Shown piece after piece: positions 29,671 to 37,704 of a stretch of 64,000 nt of DNA (positions are counted from its first letter, which is position 1; every line of letters starts with the position of its first letter). The translations under genes and the position numbers were made by a program. Origin of the DNA: Xenophilus azovorans DSM 13620 (GTDB lineage Bacteria > Pseudomonadota > Gammaproteobacteria > Burkholderiales > Burkholderiaceae_C); contig NZ_JQKD01000003.1 of NCBI RefSeq assembly GCF_000745855.1, positions 62,001-126,000 on the forward strand, written 5' to 3'. Below the pieces are notes generated by a model that was not told the origin of the DNA, made no database searches, and worked only from the letters and a program-made list of their open reading frames with translations.

Positions 29671-30720
29671 ATGATCCCGCAGACCGTCGACGTCCCGCCG
29701 CAGAACCGATTCGACGAAGCCGCGCTCGACCGTTTTCTTCGCGACCGGTTGCCGGAATATGCAGGCGGCCTGCGCGTCGCGCAATTCCCGAACGGCTTCT
29801 CCAATCCGACCTACGCCCTGGAGGCGGCGGGCAGGGGCGGACGGCCCTGCCAGTACGTCCTGCGCAAGCGCCCCGCCGCCGCCCTGCCTTCCGCGCACCG
29901 GATCGACCGCGAGTTCCGCGTGCTGCGGGCGCTGGAGAGCACGGACGTGCCCGTGCCCCGCGCCCGGGTGCTTTGCGAGGATCCGTCGGTCCTGGGGTCG
30001 GCCTTCTTCGTGATGGACCGCGTGGCGGGCCGCCTGTTTTCCGACCCCACGCTGCCGGGCTGCACGCCGCATGAGCGCAGGCTCATCTACCACGATCTGG
30101 TGGACGTGCTCGCCCGCCTGCACGGCCTCGATGTCCAGGCACTGGGGCTCGCCGACTACGGCAGGCCCGGCGACTACCTGCAGCGCCAGGTCGCCCTCTG
30201 GACCCGGCAGTTCAGGGCAGCGCAGACCGAGGAGCTGGCATCGATGGACAGGCTGGGCGACTGGCTCGGCCGCAACGTGCCCCCGGCAGGCCGCACCGGC
30301 ATCGTGCACGGCGACTACCGGCCGAACAACATCCTGGTCCACCCGACCGAGCCGCGCGTCGTGGCGGTGCTCGACTGGGAGCTGAGCACGCTGGGCGACC
30401 CGTTGTGCGATCTGGCGTACACCTGCTTCTGCTACTACATCCAGGAGCCGCCCGTGGGCTTCGGTGGAGCGGACCCGGCCACCCTCGGCATCCCCACCGA
30501 ATCCGAGATCGTGGCCCGCTACTGCGACCGCACAGGCGCTTGCGTGCAGGCGTGGACCTTCCACCTGGCGCTGCAGTTGTTCAAGAGCGCGGCGATCCTG
30601 CAGGGCGTGGTGAAGCGCGCCCTGGACGGCAACGGGCCTGCGGCGTGGCTCGCCAAGAAGGCGGATGTCGCGGCGCGGGCAGCGCTCGCGCTGGCGCTGA
30701 TCGAGCGGGACGGCCGATAG
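29671..30720 (+). CDS. ACAD10/11-like phosphotransferase (APH fold)
   Basis: This 349-residue paralogue of the kinase at 25663 has the catalytic loop VHGDYRPNNILV (His213, Asp215, Asn220) and LDWELSTLGDPLCDLAY for metal binding. The N-terminal lobe has FPNGFSNPTYAL in place of a glycine-rich loop and YVLRKRP with the ATP lysine. It is monocistronic here, but the divergent operon encodes the DUF6285 partner candidate. The likely substrate is a hydroxyacyl-CoA, by analogy with LvaA and ACAD10/11. The ATG lies at the predicted transcription start, suggesting a leaderless message. Confidence 0.87.
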   Translation: MIPQTVDVPPQNRFDEAALDRFLRDRLPEYAGGLRVAQFPNGFSNPTYALEAAGRGGRPCQYVLRKRPAAALPSAHRIDREFRVLRALESTDVPVPRARVLCEDPSVLGSAFFVMDRVAGRLFSDPTLPGCTPHERRLIYHDLVDVLARLHGLDVQALGLADYGRPGDYLQRQVALWTRQFRAAQTEELASMDRLGDWLGRNVPPAGRTGIVHGDYRPNNILVHPTEPRVVAVLDWELSTLGDPLCDLAYTCFCYYIQEPPVGFGGADPATLGIPTESEIVARYCDRTGACVQAWTFHLALQLFKSAAILQGVVKRALDGNGPAAWLAKKADVAARAALALALIERDGR

Positions 30721-30754
30721 GGAGACGGACCTACGGCGCCCCAGTGCCGGCAGC

Positions 30755-31789
30755 TCAACGGCCGGCCGCCCGGTTCACTTCGCGTGGCGGACCGTCCGAT
30801 GCACGAAGAACGATCTCGGGCGGCCACACCTCCTGCAGGTCTTCAGCTGCCGCTCCCCCCAAGCGCGCGAGCAGCATCTCGGCCATGCGCCGCCCCGCGC
30901 GCTGGGTTTCTGCGGAGAAGGTCGTCAATGCAGGCTGGATGTAGCGCCCGATGGGATGGTCGTCGCCGCCGATGATGCCCACGTCCTTGCCGGCGACCCG
31001 GCCGGTCTCCGCCACGCCGCGAATCACGCCGAGCGCGACCAGATCGTGGCCGCAGACGATGGCCGTCGGCGGATCCGCAAGGTCGAACAGCGCGCGTGCC
31101 GCCTGCACGCCGCCCTCTTCCGTCATCGGCGCCTCGATGCACAGCGCCGGATCGAAGGCGATGCCCGCGGCACGCAGCGCCGCCTCGTAGCCCAGGCGTT
31201 CATGGTGGCTGAACATGAAGACCTCGGGGCCGTGCACGAGGGCGATGCGGCGATGGCCGAGCGAGATGAAGCGCGAGCAGCCCACGCGCCCGACCAGGGT
31301 GTGGTCGATGTCCACGAAGGAGAACGGCTGCGCCGTCTCGCTGCGGCCGAAGGCCACGAACGGCACCTCCGCGGCCATCAGGTACGCGATGCGCTCGTCC
31401 TGGCGCCGGGTGCGGCCGAACAGCATGCCGTCCACGCGCTGGCGCTCCACCAGCCGCTTGAACACGTCGATCTCCGACTCGAAGCTCCTGGCCGAGGCGA
31501 TGATGACCTGGTAGTTGGTCTCCTGGAACACCTCGTCCACCCCCGTCAGCATGTTCAGGAAGAAGGGGTGGGCGAAGGAACTCTGCGGATACGACAGGAC
31601 GAAGCCGATCGTGTCCGACGACTGCCTGCGCAGCCGGCGGGCCGCCGGATCGGGCGTGAAGCCCAGCTGCCGGGCGGCCTCCAGCACCCGTGCGCGGGTC
31701 GCGCTGCTGACATCGGACCTGCCGTTCATGGCCTTGGACACGGTGGCCACCGACAGATTCAGGTGCCTGGCGAATTCCTGGATGTTCAC
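30755..31789 (-). CDS. LacI-family transcriptional regulator
   Basis: This 344-residue regulator has an N-terminal LacI helix-turn-helix (NIQEFARHLNLSVATVSKAM, then GRSDVSSATRARVLEAARQL) with hinge residues before DTIGFVLSYPQ, followed by a periplasmic-binding-protein-like effector domain. The start is GTG at 31789, reading MNIQEFARHL, after a purine-rich GAAAGAA. An operator-like GAGACCGTTTTC lies 54 bp upstream, and the best palindromes of the same type lie between the divergent operons at 37.6 kb. It probably represses those operons until their substrate or a CoA ester binds. The effector is unknown. Confidence 0.9.
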   Translation of the reverse strand: MNIQEFARHLNLSVATVSKAMNGRSDVSSATRARVLEAARQLGFTPDPAARRLRRQSSDTIGFVLSYPQSSFAHPFFLNMLTGVDEVFQETNYQVIIASARSFESEIDVFKRLVERQRVDGMLFGRTRRQDERIAYLMAAEVPFVAFGRSETAQPFSFVDIDHTLVGRVGCSRFISLGHRRIALVHGPEVFMFSHHERLGYEAALRAAGIAFDPALCIEAPMTEEGGVQAARALFDLADPPTAIVCGHDLVALGVIRGVAETGRVAGKDVGIIGGDDHPIGRYIQPALTTFSAETQRAGRRMAEMLLARLGGAAAEDLQEVWPPEIVLRASDGPPREVNRAAGR

Positions 31790-31842
31790 ATCGTTCTTTC
31801 TTTCATGAGCCGGACGCGCGGCCGGCCTCCCGGGCCGGGCCT

Positions 31843-31854
31843 GAGACCGTTTTC
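31843..31854. promoter_or_regulatory. Candidate LacI-type autoregulatory operator
   Basis: GAGACCGTTTTC differs by one base from the GAAA-NCG-TTTTC pattern of the operators at 37.6 kb. It lies between the regulator gene (start 31789, minus) and the small open frame at 31921 (plus), where a repressor would control its own promoter. One short match of this kind could arise by chance. Confidence 0.45.
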
Positions 31855-31920
31855 TACCCCTGTTCAGCCCATGGCCCAGGTGTGGGAGAAGCTCCTGTGC
31901 GTCATGACGAGGAGTAGACC

Positions 31921-32205
31921 ATGAGCTTCCTCGCCATCGCCGGCCACGCGGCCTGCCGCGAGGACCGGAAGTGGAAGCCGGTGGCCACGCGCGACGGGCA
32001 CGCGGAGTATCCGACGCCGGAGAGCCGTGCCGAAGCGATGGAGCAGGCCTGGATGCGGGTCTTGCCGGATGTCTGCGCCAGAGCTTCGGAAGGTTGGGCG
32101 AGCAACGCCCGGGCCGGGCCGGCAGGCGAACGAGAACCTGCACGGGGCCTCTTTCAGAGAAGCCCCCTGCGGACCTATTCGGGCCGGAACATGCGAAAGC
32201 GCTGA
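31921..32205 (+). CDS. Small hypothetical protein
   Basis: An open frame of 94 codons starts at ATG 31921, with AGGAG about 7 nt upstream. The first 50 or so codons end almost exclusively in G or C, as in real genes of this genome, and encode a soluble sequence with KWKPVATRDGHAEYP and SRAEAMEQAWMRVLP. After about residue 55 the codon bias fades, so the original gene may have been shorter or frameshifted. It overlaps the convergent flavin reductase gene by 31 bp. No family is recognised. Otherwise the 385-bp space holds only the LacI-type operator and a hairpin. Confidence 0.4.
   Translation: MSFLAIAGHAACREDRKWKPVATRDGHAEYPTPESRAEAMEQAWMRVLPDVCARASEGWASNARAGPAGEREPARGLFQRSPLRTYSGRNMRKR
32144..32166 (-). 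terminator. Hairpin after the flavin reductase gene
   Basis: An imperfect stem (GGGGC and TCT paired with AGA and GCCCC, one mismatch, 5-nt loop) lies just beyond the minus-strand stop at 32175. It has no clear U-run, so it is only a possible weak terminator or an RNA-stabilising end. Confidence 0.3.
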
Positions 32206-32804
32206 GCCGCCTCGATGAAGAAGTAGTCGCCGGGACCGCCGCCGCGCAAGATGGGCTGGCCGGCGGCCGTGTCGTAGATGCCGTCCTTGAGCAGGCTGCG
32301 GTCGATGTGCACGGCCACCACTTCGCCGAGCACCAGGTGGCTCGGCGAGGGCGTGCCGTCCAGGCCCAGCAGCGGCAGGATCTGCGTGCACTTGCACTCC
32401 ATCGAGACCGGGCTTTGCGCCACGCGCGGCGGCGCGACGACCTGCGAAGCCAGCGGCGTGAGCTTCGCGAGCTGGAACTCGTCCACCTCGGGCGGCACGA
32501 CGGCGCAGCTCTGGTTCATGGCCTCGGCCAGCGGCCGCGTCGCCAGGTTCCAGACGAACTCGCCGGTGGCCTCGATGTTGCGCATCGTGTCCTTGCGGCC
32601 GAGGCTGGAAAAGCCGATCAGCGGCGGCACGTAGTTGAACGCCGTGAAGAAGCTGTAGGGCGCCAGGTTCAGCACGCCATCCGGGCTGCGGCTGGAGATC
32701 CAGCCGATGGGCCGCGGGCCGATGATGGCGTTGAACGGATCGTGCGGCAGGCCGTGGCCTTCGCGCGGCACGTAGCTGTGGAAGCGGTCGGTGGAGTCGG
32801 ACAT
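32175..32804 (-). CDS. Flavin reductase-like protein (FMN-binding split barrel)
   Basis: This 209-residue protein has the split-barrel FMN-binding fold seen in flavin reductases: HDPFNAIIGPRPIGWISSRS near the N-terminus, then LAPYSFFTAFNYVPPLIGFS and GEFVWNLATRPLAEAMN. It would reduce FMN for a two-component monooxygenase, or act itself as an FMN oxidoreductase. No monooxygenase partner is evident in the operon. MSDSTDRFHSYV from ATG 32804 is the natural start. It is the last gene of the minus-strand operon beginning at 37580. Confidence 0.82.
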   Translation of the reverse strand: MSDSTDRFHSYVPREGHGLPHDPFNAIIGPRPIGWISSRSPDGVLNLAPYSFFTAFNYVPPLIGFSSLGRKDTMRNIEATGEFVWNLATRPLAEAMNQSCAVVPPEVDEFQLAKLTPLASQVVAPPRVAQSPVSMECKCTQILPLLGLDGTPSPSHLVLGEVVAVHIDRSLLKDGIYDTAAGQPILRGGGPGDYFFIEAAQRFRMFRPE

Positions 32805-32836
32805 GGGTGCACGCGGGCGGTGGGCGGGTCGGACGT

Positions 32837-33616
32837 TCAGCCGCCGGCGGCGGCGCCCGTCCCGGCCCAGAACTTCTGGTGGTCGAACGGCCTGCGCGCG
32901 GTGAAGGCGCTCAGGCCTTCCTCCCATTCTGCGCGGTCGACCTCGTGCAGGGAGCGGCGCACGGCCTCCCAATCGACCGGATGGTGGCGGCGCAGCGCAC
33001 GCCTGGCCACCTGCACGGCGCTGGGTGTCGTGCCGGCAGCGATCTTCGCGGCCCAGGCGACGGCGCTGCGCAGTTCATCGCCCGCGGGGACGACGGCGTT
33101 CACCAGGTGCAGTGCGTGGGCCTGCGCCGCCGCGATGCGCTCGCGCCCCAGCATGATCTCCAGCGCCTGGCGCGTGCCGACCAGCGGAGGCAGCAGCGCC
33201 GCCGCGGTGTTCGGAATCACGCCCACGCCCAGCTCCGGCAGCGCGAACCAGGCCGCATCGCTGGCCACCACCAGGTCGCAGCACATCGTCAGCTCGAAGC
33301 CGCCGCCGAGTGCAGGGCCCTGCACGGCGGCAATGACGGGCACGGGCATCTCGGTCAGTGCCTGGAACATGCGCACCGGGTCGGTGTCTTCCTCGTGGCC
33401 GTCCATCCAGCCGTCGCGCAGGTCGTCCATGTTGGCGCCGCTGCAGAAGACCTTGCCCTGCGCCGCGACGACGACGCCGCGTGCGCGCTCGTGCCGTGCG
33501 CGCGCCAGTTGCGCCAGCATGTCGCGCACGATGGCGCGCGACAGCGCGTTGCGCCGCGGCGGGTCGCAAAGGGTCAGGACCGCGATGTGGTCCTCGATCG
33601 CATAGTGCACGGTCAT
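32837..33616 (-). CDS. Enoyl-CoA hydratase
   Basis: This 259-residue crotonase has both catalytic glutamates (GGGFELTMCCD and ALPELGVGVIPN) together with the oxyanion segment GKVFCSGANMDDL, so hydration of an enoyl-CoA is plausible. In place of the GAGG/GGTQ segment it has NTAAALLPP, which may widen the pocket. The ATG overlaps the thioesterase stop (ATGA). It would act after the acyl-CoA dehydrogenase of the same operon. Confidence 0.86.
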   Translation of the reverse strand: MTVHYAIEDHIAVLTLCDPPRRNALSRAIVRDMLAQLARARHERARGVVVAAQGKVFCSGANMDDLRDGWMDGHEEDTDPVRMFQALTEMPVPVIAAVQGPALGGGFELTMCCDLVVASDAAWFALPELGVGVIPNTAAALLPPLVGTRQALEIMLGRERIAAAQAHALHLVNAVVPAGDELRSAVAWAAKIAAGTTPSAVQVARRALRRHHPVDWEAVRRSLHEVDRAEWEEGLSAFTARRPFDHQKFWAGTGAAAGG

Positions 33617-34047
33617 GTCGGCTCTCCCTGGGCCATGAGCCGTTGGCGGAGTTCGCCGGAGATGGCGGCGGCGCGCGGGCCGGCCGGGTCCAGGAAGACG
33701 CAGACCGCCTCGGCCGAGGCCACGCAGCCCTGCGCATCGAACAGGCCCTGCACGATGTCGACCGAGCGGGTGCCGACGCGCGCCACGCGCGTGCCGACCG
33801 CGACCTCGCCCGGATAGAACAGCTCGCGGTGGAAGTCGAGCGCCAGCCGCACCACCGCGGGGTGCGCGCCGCCGAGCTGCGGCGCGATGGCCGGGTCGCC
33901 GAACAGATCCATCCGGCCTGCCTCGAACAGCGAGGCCATGGCCGCGTTGTTCACGTGGCCGAACTGGTCGGTGTCGGCATTGCGCAGCTTCTCGCGGCAC
34001 CAGCGTCCGAACGCCGACCGCGCGGGAGCGGGGCCTCGCACATTCAC
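33613..34047 (-). CDS. Hotdog-fold acyl-CoA thioesterase (4HBT family)
   Basis: This 144-residue protein has the 4-hydroxybenzoyl-CoA thioesterase signature DTDQFGHVNNAAMASLFE, including the catalytic aspartate, followed by the hotdog sheet (VRLALDFHRELFYPGEVAV). It would release CoA from a pathway thioester or clear dead-end intermediates. The start is GTG at 34047, overlapping the upstream stop (GTGA), and its own stop overlaps the hydratase start. These 4-bp overlaps indicate strict coupling. Confidence 0.85.
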   Translation of the reverse strand: MNVRGPAPARSAFGRWCREKLRNADTDQFGHVNNAAMASLFEAGRMDLFGDPAIAPQLGGAHPAVVRLALDFHRELFYPGEVAVGTRVARVGTRSVDIVQGLFDAQGCVASAEAVCVFLDPAGPRAAAISGELRQRLMAQGEPT

Positions 34048-34826
34048 TCCCGCGGCAGCAGGTGCTGGCTGGCCTCGTGCTCGATCCGCAGGTAGAGCTC
34101 GTCGGCCATGGGGCGCTTCATCTCCTCGATGACATGGCCCACCAGGCCCACGGCCCGCGCGGCCACCGCCAGCCCGCGGCACACCTGCCAGGCAACGCCC
34201 ATCTGCGAGGCCACCGCCGCCATGGCGGCCGTGACGTTGACCGGCAGCACGCGGCCGGTCACGCGCTCGGCCTCGGCGCCGATGGCCGTCATCAGCTCGG
34301 CGTACGGGCCGTAGTAGCCGGTCTCCTTCGCCACGCGGAACAGCGCCTCGGTGCGCGGGTCGACGGGCTTGTGGAACGGATGGCCCACGCCCGGGATGAT
34401 CTCCTTGCGCGCGCGGTGGTCGGCCACGATGCGCCGGGCCAGCACGCCGATGTCGCCGGGCTGCATGCTGTCGGGGATGGCCTCCTGCAGCATGCGCGCC
34501 GCGTTGTCCAGCGAACCGACGAACACCGAGCCCAGGCCGAGCAGGCCGGCGGCCACGGAGGCCTGCACGGCCTCAGGCGCGCCGCAATAGGTCATGCGCG
34601 TGGCCAGCGTCGACGGGGTGATGCCGTGCTCGACCAGGATCACCATCATGGCGTTGAACATGCGCAGCTCGTCGGCGTCCCTGGGCAGCCGCGCGAAGAT
34701 CTGCAGGAAGGCCATCTGGCCGAAATCGAGCTGGCCGACGATCTGCTCGCACAGATCCAGCCCGTGGATCACCACCTTCGTGGGCGTGGCCCAGGCGATG
34801 TCGGAACGCACTTCACCTCGCTTCAT
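34044..34826 (-). CDS. Citrate-synthase-like protein, possible citryl-CoA lyase
   Basis: This 260-residue protein is the size of a short citrate-synthase-family member. The two catalytic histidines can be placed in VEHGITPST and GVGHPFHKPVDPR. The third catalytic residue, an aspartate in the NVDF-like motif of citrate synthase, is missing: the segment reads VNVTAAMAAVASQMG. Short homologues are often annotated as citryl-CoA lyase. In this operon it could cleave or form a hydroxyacyl-CoA bond, replacing a thiolase. It overlaps both neighbours by 4 bp or so. Confidence 0.75.
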   Translation of the reverse strand: MKRGEVRSDIAWATPTKVVIHGLDLCEQIVGQLDFGQMAFLQIFARLPRDADELRMFNAMMVILVEHGITPSTLATRMTYCGAPEAVQASVAAGLLGLGSVFVGSLDNAARMLQEAIPDSMQPGDIGVLARRIVADHRARKEIIPGVGHPFHKPVDPRTEALFRVAKETGYYGPYAELMTAIGAEAERVTGRVLPVNVTAAMAAVASQMGVAWQVCRGLAVAARAVGLVGHVIEEMKRPMADELYLRIEHEASQHLLPRE

Positions 34827-36370
34827 ACCTTTTCTCCTTGCGGCTGCGCCATCGCCGCCTCGGCGATCTCGCGCAGTTTGTTCTTCAGAATCTTGGTCCC
34901 GTTGGGACCCTCCATGGACGGGTAATCGGCCACCTGCAGGATGCGCTGCGGCACCTTGTAGTTGGCCATGCCGGCCTTGCAGAAGCGCAGCAGCTCGGCC
35001 TCCTGCACGGCAGCGCCGTTGGTGCGCACGAAGGCCACCGCGACATCACCGATGCCGGGCTGCGTGACGGCCACGACCTGTGCGTCCTCCACCGCCGCAT
35101 GCGTGCCGAGGAAGGCCTCGATCTCGCTCGGGTCCACCAGGTAGCCCTTGAGGCGCAGGCTGTCCTTGAGCCGGGACAGGTAGACGAAGCGCCCGCCCCG
35201 GCCCACCGCGAGATCGCCGGTGCGCAGCCAGCCGTCCGCCGTGAAGGCGGCCCGGGTGGCGTCGGGGTTGTGCAGGTAGCCCTGCATGACGTGGTAGCCG
35301 CGCATCTGCAGTTCGCCCTTCTCGCCGTCGGCCAGCGGCTCGCCGGCGTCGAGGTCGACGATGCGGAACGCGATCCCGGGTGCGATGGGCGAGCCGCCCG
35401 GCAGCCGGCGCGTCTCCGGGTCTTCGCCGGGCAGGCCGGTCGCGGCCAGCGCGAAGCATTCCGATGCGCCGTACAGGCCGAAGGCACGCACGCCCCAGTC
35501 GCGCTCGGCCCGCGCCACCACCGCCGCGCCCAGGCCCGCGAACTCGGCGAAGCCGCACCAGCGCAGCGTCGTGGGCGCAGGCCCCAGTGCGTCCCAGATC
35601 GGCGCGAGCATGCCGTCGGAGCCGAACAGATGGGTCACGCCATGGGCGCGGATGGCCTGCGCGGCACGCCCGGCGTCGAACACCTGCAGGAAGACGCAGG
35701 GCGCACCGCCCGCGAGCGCGCCGGCCATCTGCACGAAGCCCAGCACGCCGTATAGCGACAGGCCGCACAGCATCACGCTCCCGGGGCCGATCTCGGTGCG
35801 GCGGGCTACGTTCAGCGCATGACGCGCGATGCCGCCCTGGCTGTGCACCGCGAGCTTGGGCCGGCCGGTCGTTCCCGAGGTGCTGAAGGTGCACAGCGGG
35901 TCGTCCGGCTGGCCGCCTGCGGGCACGTCGGGCAGCTCGCGCTCCACCGGGATGAAGCGTTCCGGCACGTCCACCACCCTGACCTCGCGCACGCCCGGCA
36001 GCTCGGCCTGGATGGCGCGGGCCGTGCCCGGGTAGTCGAAGTTCAGGAACTGCCGCGGCACGAAGATGGCCCTGGCCTGCGCGCTGGCCACGATGTGGCG
36101 CGCCTCGTCGCGCCGCAGCCGGGTGCTGACGGGCACCATCAGCACGCCCAGGTGCGCACAGGCGAACAGCAGTTGCAGCCAGGCGCCGCCGTCGGGAAGC
36201 CACACGCAGACGGCGTCGCCGCGCCTCAGGCCCATGGCGTGCAGCAGCGCGGCCGCGCGCAGCGACGCCTCCCGCAGTTCGCCGCGCGTGGCCGAAAAGC
36301 CCTCGCAGACGATGGCGCGGTGTTGCGGGTCGCCTTCGAGGAGCGCCGCGAAATCCCCTTCGCCGCTCAT
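34823..36370 (-). CDS. AMP-forming acyl-CoA ligase
   Basis: This 515-residue ANL-family enzyme has the phosphate loop STSGTTGRPKLAV, the GLYGASECFALAA segment, WLRTGDLAVGRGGRFVYLSR and the C-terminal catalytic lysine in PNGTKILKNKLRE. It resembles benzoate-CoA-ligase-type enzymes in its RLKDSLRLKGYLVDPSEIE hinge. It should activate the acid imported by the Bug receptors of the divergent operon. ATG at 36370 follows GGAGGT carried by a 61-bp repeat. The stop overlaps the lyase start. Confidence 0.9.
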   Translation of the reverse strand: MSGEGDFAALLEGDPQHRAIVCEGFSATRGELREASLRAAALLHAMGLRRGDAVCVWLPDGGAWLQLLFACAHLGVLMVPVSTRLRRDEARHIVASAQARAIFVPRQFLNFDYPGTARAIQAELPGVREVRVVDVPERFIPVERELPDVPAGGQPDDPLCTFSTSGTTGRPKLAVHSQGGIARHALNVARRTEIGPGSVMLCGLSLYGVLGFVQMAGALAGGAPCVFLQVFDAGRAAQAIRAHGVTHLFGSDGMLAPIWDALGPAPTTLRWCGFAEFAGLGAAVVARAERDWGVRAFGLYGASECFALAATGLPGEDPETRRLPGGSPIAPGIAFRIVDLDAGEPLADGEKGELQMRGYHVMQGYLHNPDATRAAFTADGWLRTGDLAVGRGGRFVYLSRLKDSLRLKGYLVDPSEIEAFLGTHAAVEDAQVVAVTQPGIGDVAVAFVRTNGAAVQEAELLRFCKAGMANYKVPQRILQVADYPSMEGPNGTKILKNKLREIAEAAMAQPQGEKV

Positions 36371-36431
36371 TGGATAACCTCCGTGCTTCGCACTGCGGTG
36401 CGAGCCCTCTTCGGAACGGCCGGGCGGGGGC
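36371..36431 (-). repeat. 61-bp intergenic hairpin repeat, copy B
   Basis: The element occupies exactly the space between the dehydrogenase stop (36432) and the ligase start (36370), as copy A does at 25602-25662. Its hairpin is at 36388-36403, with arms TCGCAC and GTGCGA on the coding strand, and GGAGGT precedes the ATG by 6 nt. Eleven differences separate the two copies, mostly outside the hairpin and the ribosome binding site. Confidence 0.75.
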
Positions 36432-37580
36432 TCATACCTGGACCTCCGCCAGCGCCTGGCGCGCGATCTGGATGCGCTGCATCTCCGAGGTGCCTTCGCC
36501 GATGCGGAAGGCGCGCGCATCGCGGTAGAAGCGCTCGACCGGCAGCTCGCACATGTAGCCCATGCCGCCGTAGACCTGCAGCACCCGGTCGGAGACGCGG
36601 CAGCCCATCTCGCTGGCGAACAGCTTGGCGCGCGAGGCCGCGATGCGCCCCAGCGGGTCGCCCGCGTAGACGAGCTCGGCCGCGCGGCGGATCAGCAGCC
36701 GCGCCGCCTCGATGTCCACGTCGTTGTCGGCCAGCATGAACTGGATGGCCTGGTGGTCGCCGAGGGTTGCGCCGAAGGCCCTGCGCTCGCGGGCGTACTG
36801 GCAGGCCATCTCCTGGCCGCGCCGGCTCAGGCCGAGCGAGCGGCTGGCCGAGAAGATGCGGTCGTGGTTGATCGACTCGATCATGGACAGGAAGCCGTCG
36901 CCGACGCCGCCGACCACGTCGGCGTCGGGCACGAAGCAGTTCTCCAGCGTGAAGCCGTTCAGGTGATAGCCGCGCCAGCCCATCTTGCGGTAGCGCGTCA
37001 TGCCGGCGATGCCGGGGTTGTCGCGCCGCACGAGGAAGGTGGTGAGCCGCGCCTTCAGCGACGCGTCGGGGTCGGTCAGCGCCAGCACCAGGATGTGGTC
37101 GGCCGTCTCCGCGTGCGAGATGAAATGCTTGCTGCCGTTCAGCACCCAGCCGCCCTCGGCGCGCTGGGCGCGGGTGCGCACGGCGGACAGGTCCGAGCCG
37201 GCATCGGGCTCGGTCAGCGCGTAGGTGATCACCGTCTCGCCCGACAGGATGCCCGGCATCACGCGCCGGCGCTGCTCTTCGTTGAAGAACTTCATCGACA
37301 GCGGCAGGTGCCCGATGACCTCGCTCAGCGGCACGGAGGTGTAGGTGATCTCCTCCAGGATGGCCAGCTTGGCGTCCGTGTCCAGGCCGGGGCCGCCGAT
37401 CTCCTCCGGCAGGTTGAAGCCGTACAGGCCGAGTTCCGCCGCCTGGCGGCGCAGCCGGGCCAGCACCGCGGGCTCGACCTCGTCGGCCGCGTCGATGTCC
37501 GCCTCCAGCGGCACCAACTGCGATCGCACGAAGCGGCGAGCGGTCTCTCTGATCATCCGAACCTCTTGCGATTCGCTCAT
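36432..37580 (-). CDS. Acyl-CoA dehydrogenase
   Basis: This 382-residue dehydrogenase keeps the classical catalytic glutamate in IGEGTSEMQRIQIARQAL. It also has YALTEPDAGSDLSAVRTRA, SKHFISHAETADHILV and QVYGGMGYMCELPVERFYRD. The start is taken as ATG 37580 (MSESQEVRM), because AAAGGAG lies 6 nt before it but directly touches the earlier ATG at 37586. It leads the operon that continues through ligase, lyase, thioesterase, hydratase and flavin reductase. A LacI-type operator lies 14 bp upstream. Confidence 0.9.
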   Translation of the reverse strand: MSESQEVRMIRETARRFVRSQLVPLEADIDAADEVEPAVLARLRRQAAELGLYGFNLPEEIGGPGLDTDAKLAILEEITYTSVPLSEVIGHLPLSMKFFNEEQRRRVMPGILSGETVITYALTEPDAGSDLSAVRTRAQRAEGGWVLNGSKHFISHAETADHILVLALTDPDASLKARLTTFLVRRDNPGIAGMTRYRKMGWRGYHLNGFTLENCFVPDADVVGGVGDGFLSMIESINHDRIFSASRSLGLSRRGQEMACQYARERRAFGATLGDHQAIQFMLADNDVDIEAARLLIRRAAELVYAGDPLGRIAASRAKLFASEMGCRVSDRVLQVYGGMGYMCELPVERFYRDARAFRIGEGTSEMQRIQIARQALAEVQV

Positions 37581-37593
37581 TGCCATCTCCTTT

Positions 37594-37639
37594 ATCGAAA
37601 ACGTTTTCGATCTTAGAATGTCAAATCCATCCGCGTCAA
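37594..37639 (-). promoter_or_regulatory. Promoter with LacI-type operator for the dehydrogenase operon
   Basis: ATCGAAAACGTTTTCGAT (37594-37611) is a perfect 18-bp palindrome of the LacI-family type with a central CG. On the minus strand TTGACG (37639-37634) and TAAGAT (37615-37610) form a good sigma-70 promoter with an 18-bp spacer. The operator begins inside the -10 box and covers the expected transcription start, so a bound repressor would block initiation. Confidence 0.7.
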
Positions 37640-37704
37640 CGCGAATAGGCGTAGGTATTCTCCCTAGTATTCCTGGCGAATCGTGAGGAATAAGCTGAAT
37701 TTAA

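Noticed and set aside
25663..30720. Aminoglycoside resistance function for the two APH-fold kinases
   Set aside because: Both lie in CoA-ester operons with a dehydrogenase or DUF6285 protein, the context of ACAD10/11-like kinases, and carry no mobile-element context.
30755..31789. LacI-type regulator as the binder of the TCGTCG palindromes
   Set aside because: Its likely operators have the classical central-CG AACGTT-like form at 37594 and 31843, which is unrelated to TCGTCG-N4-CGACGA.
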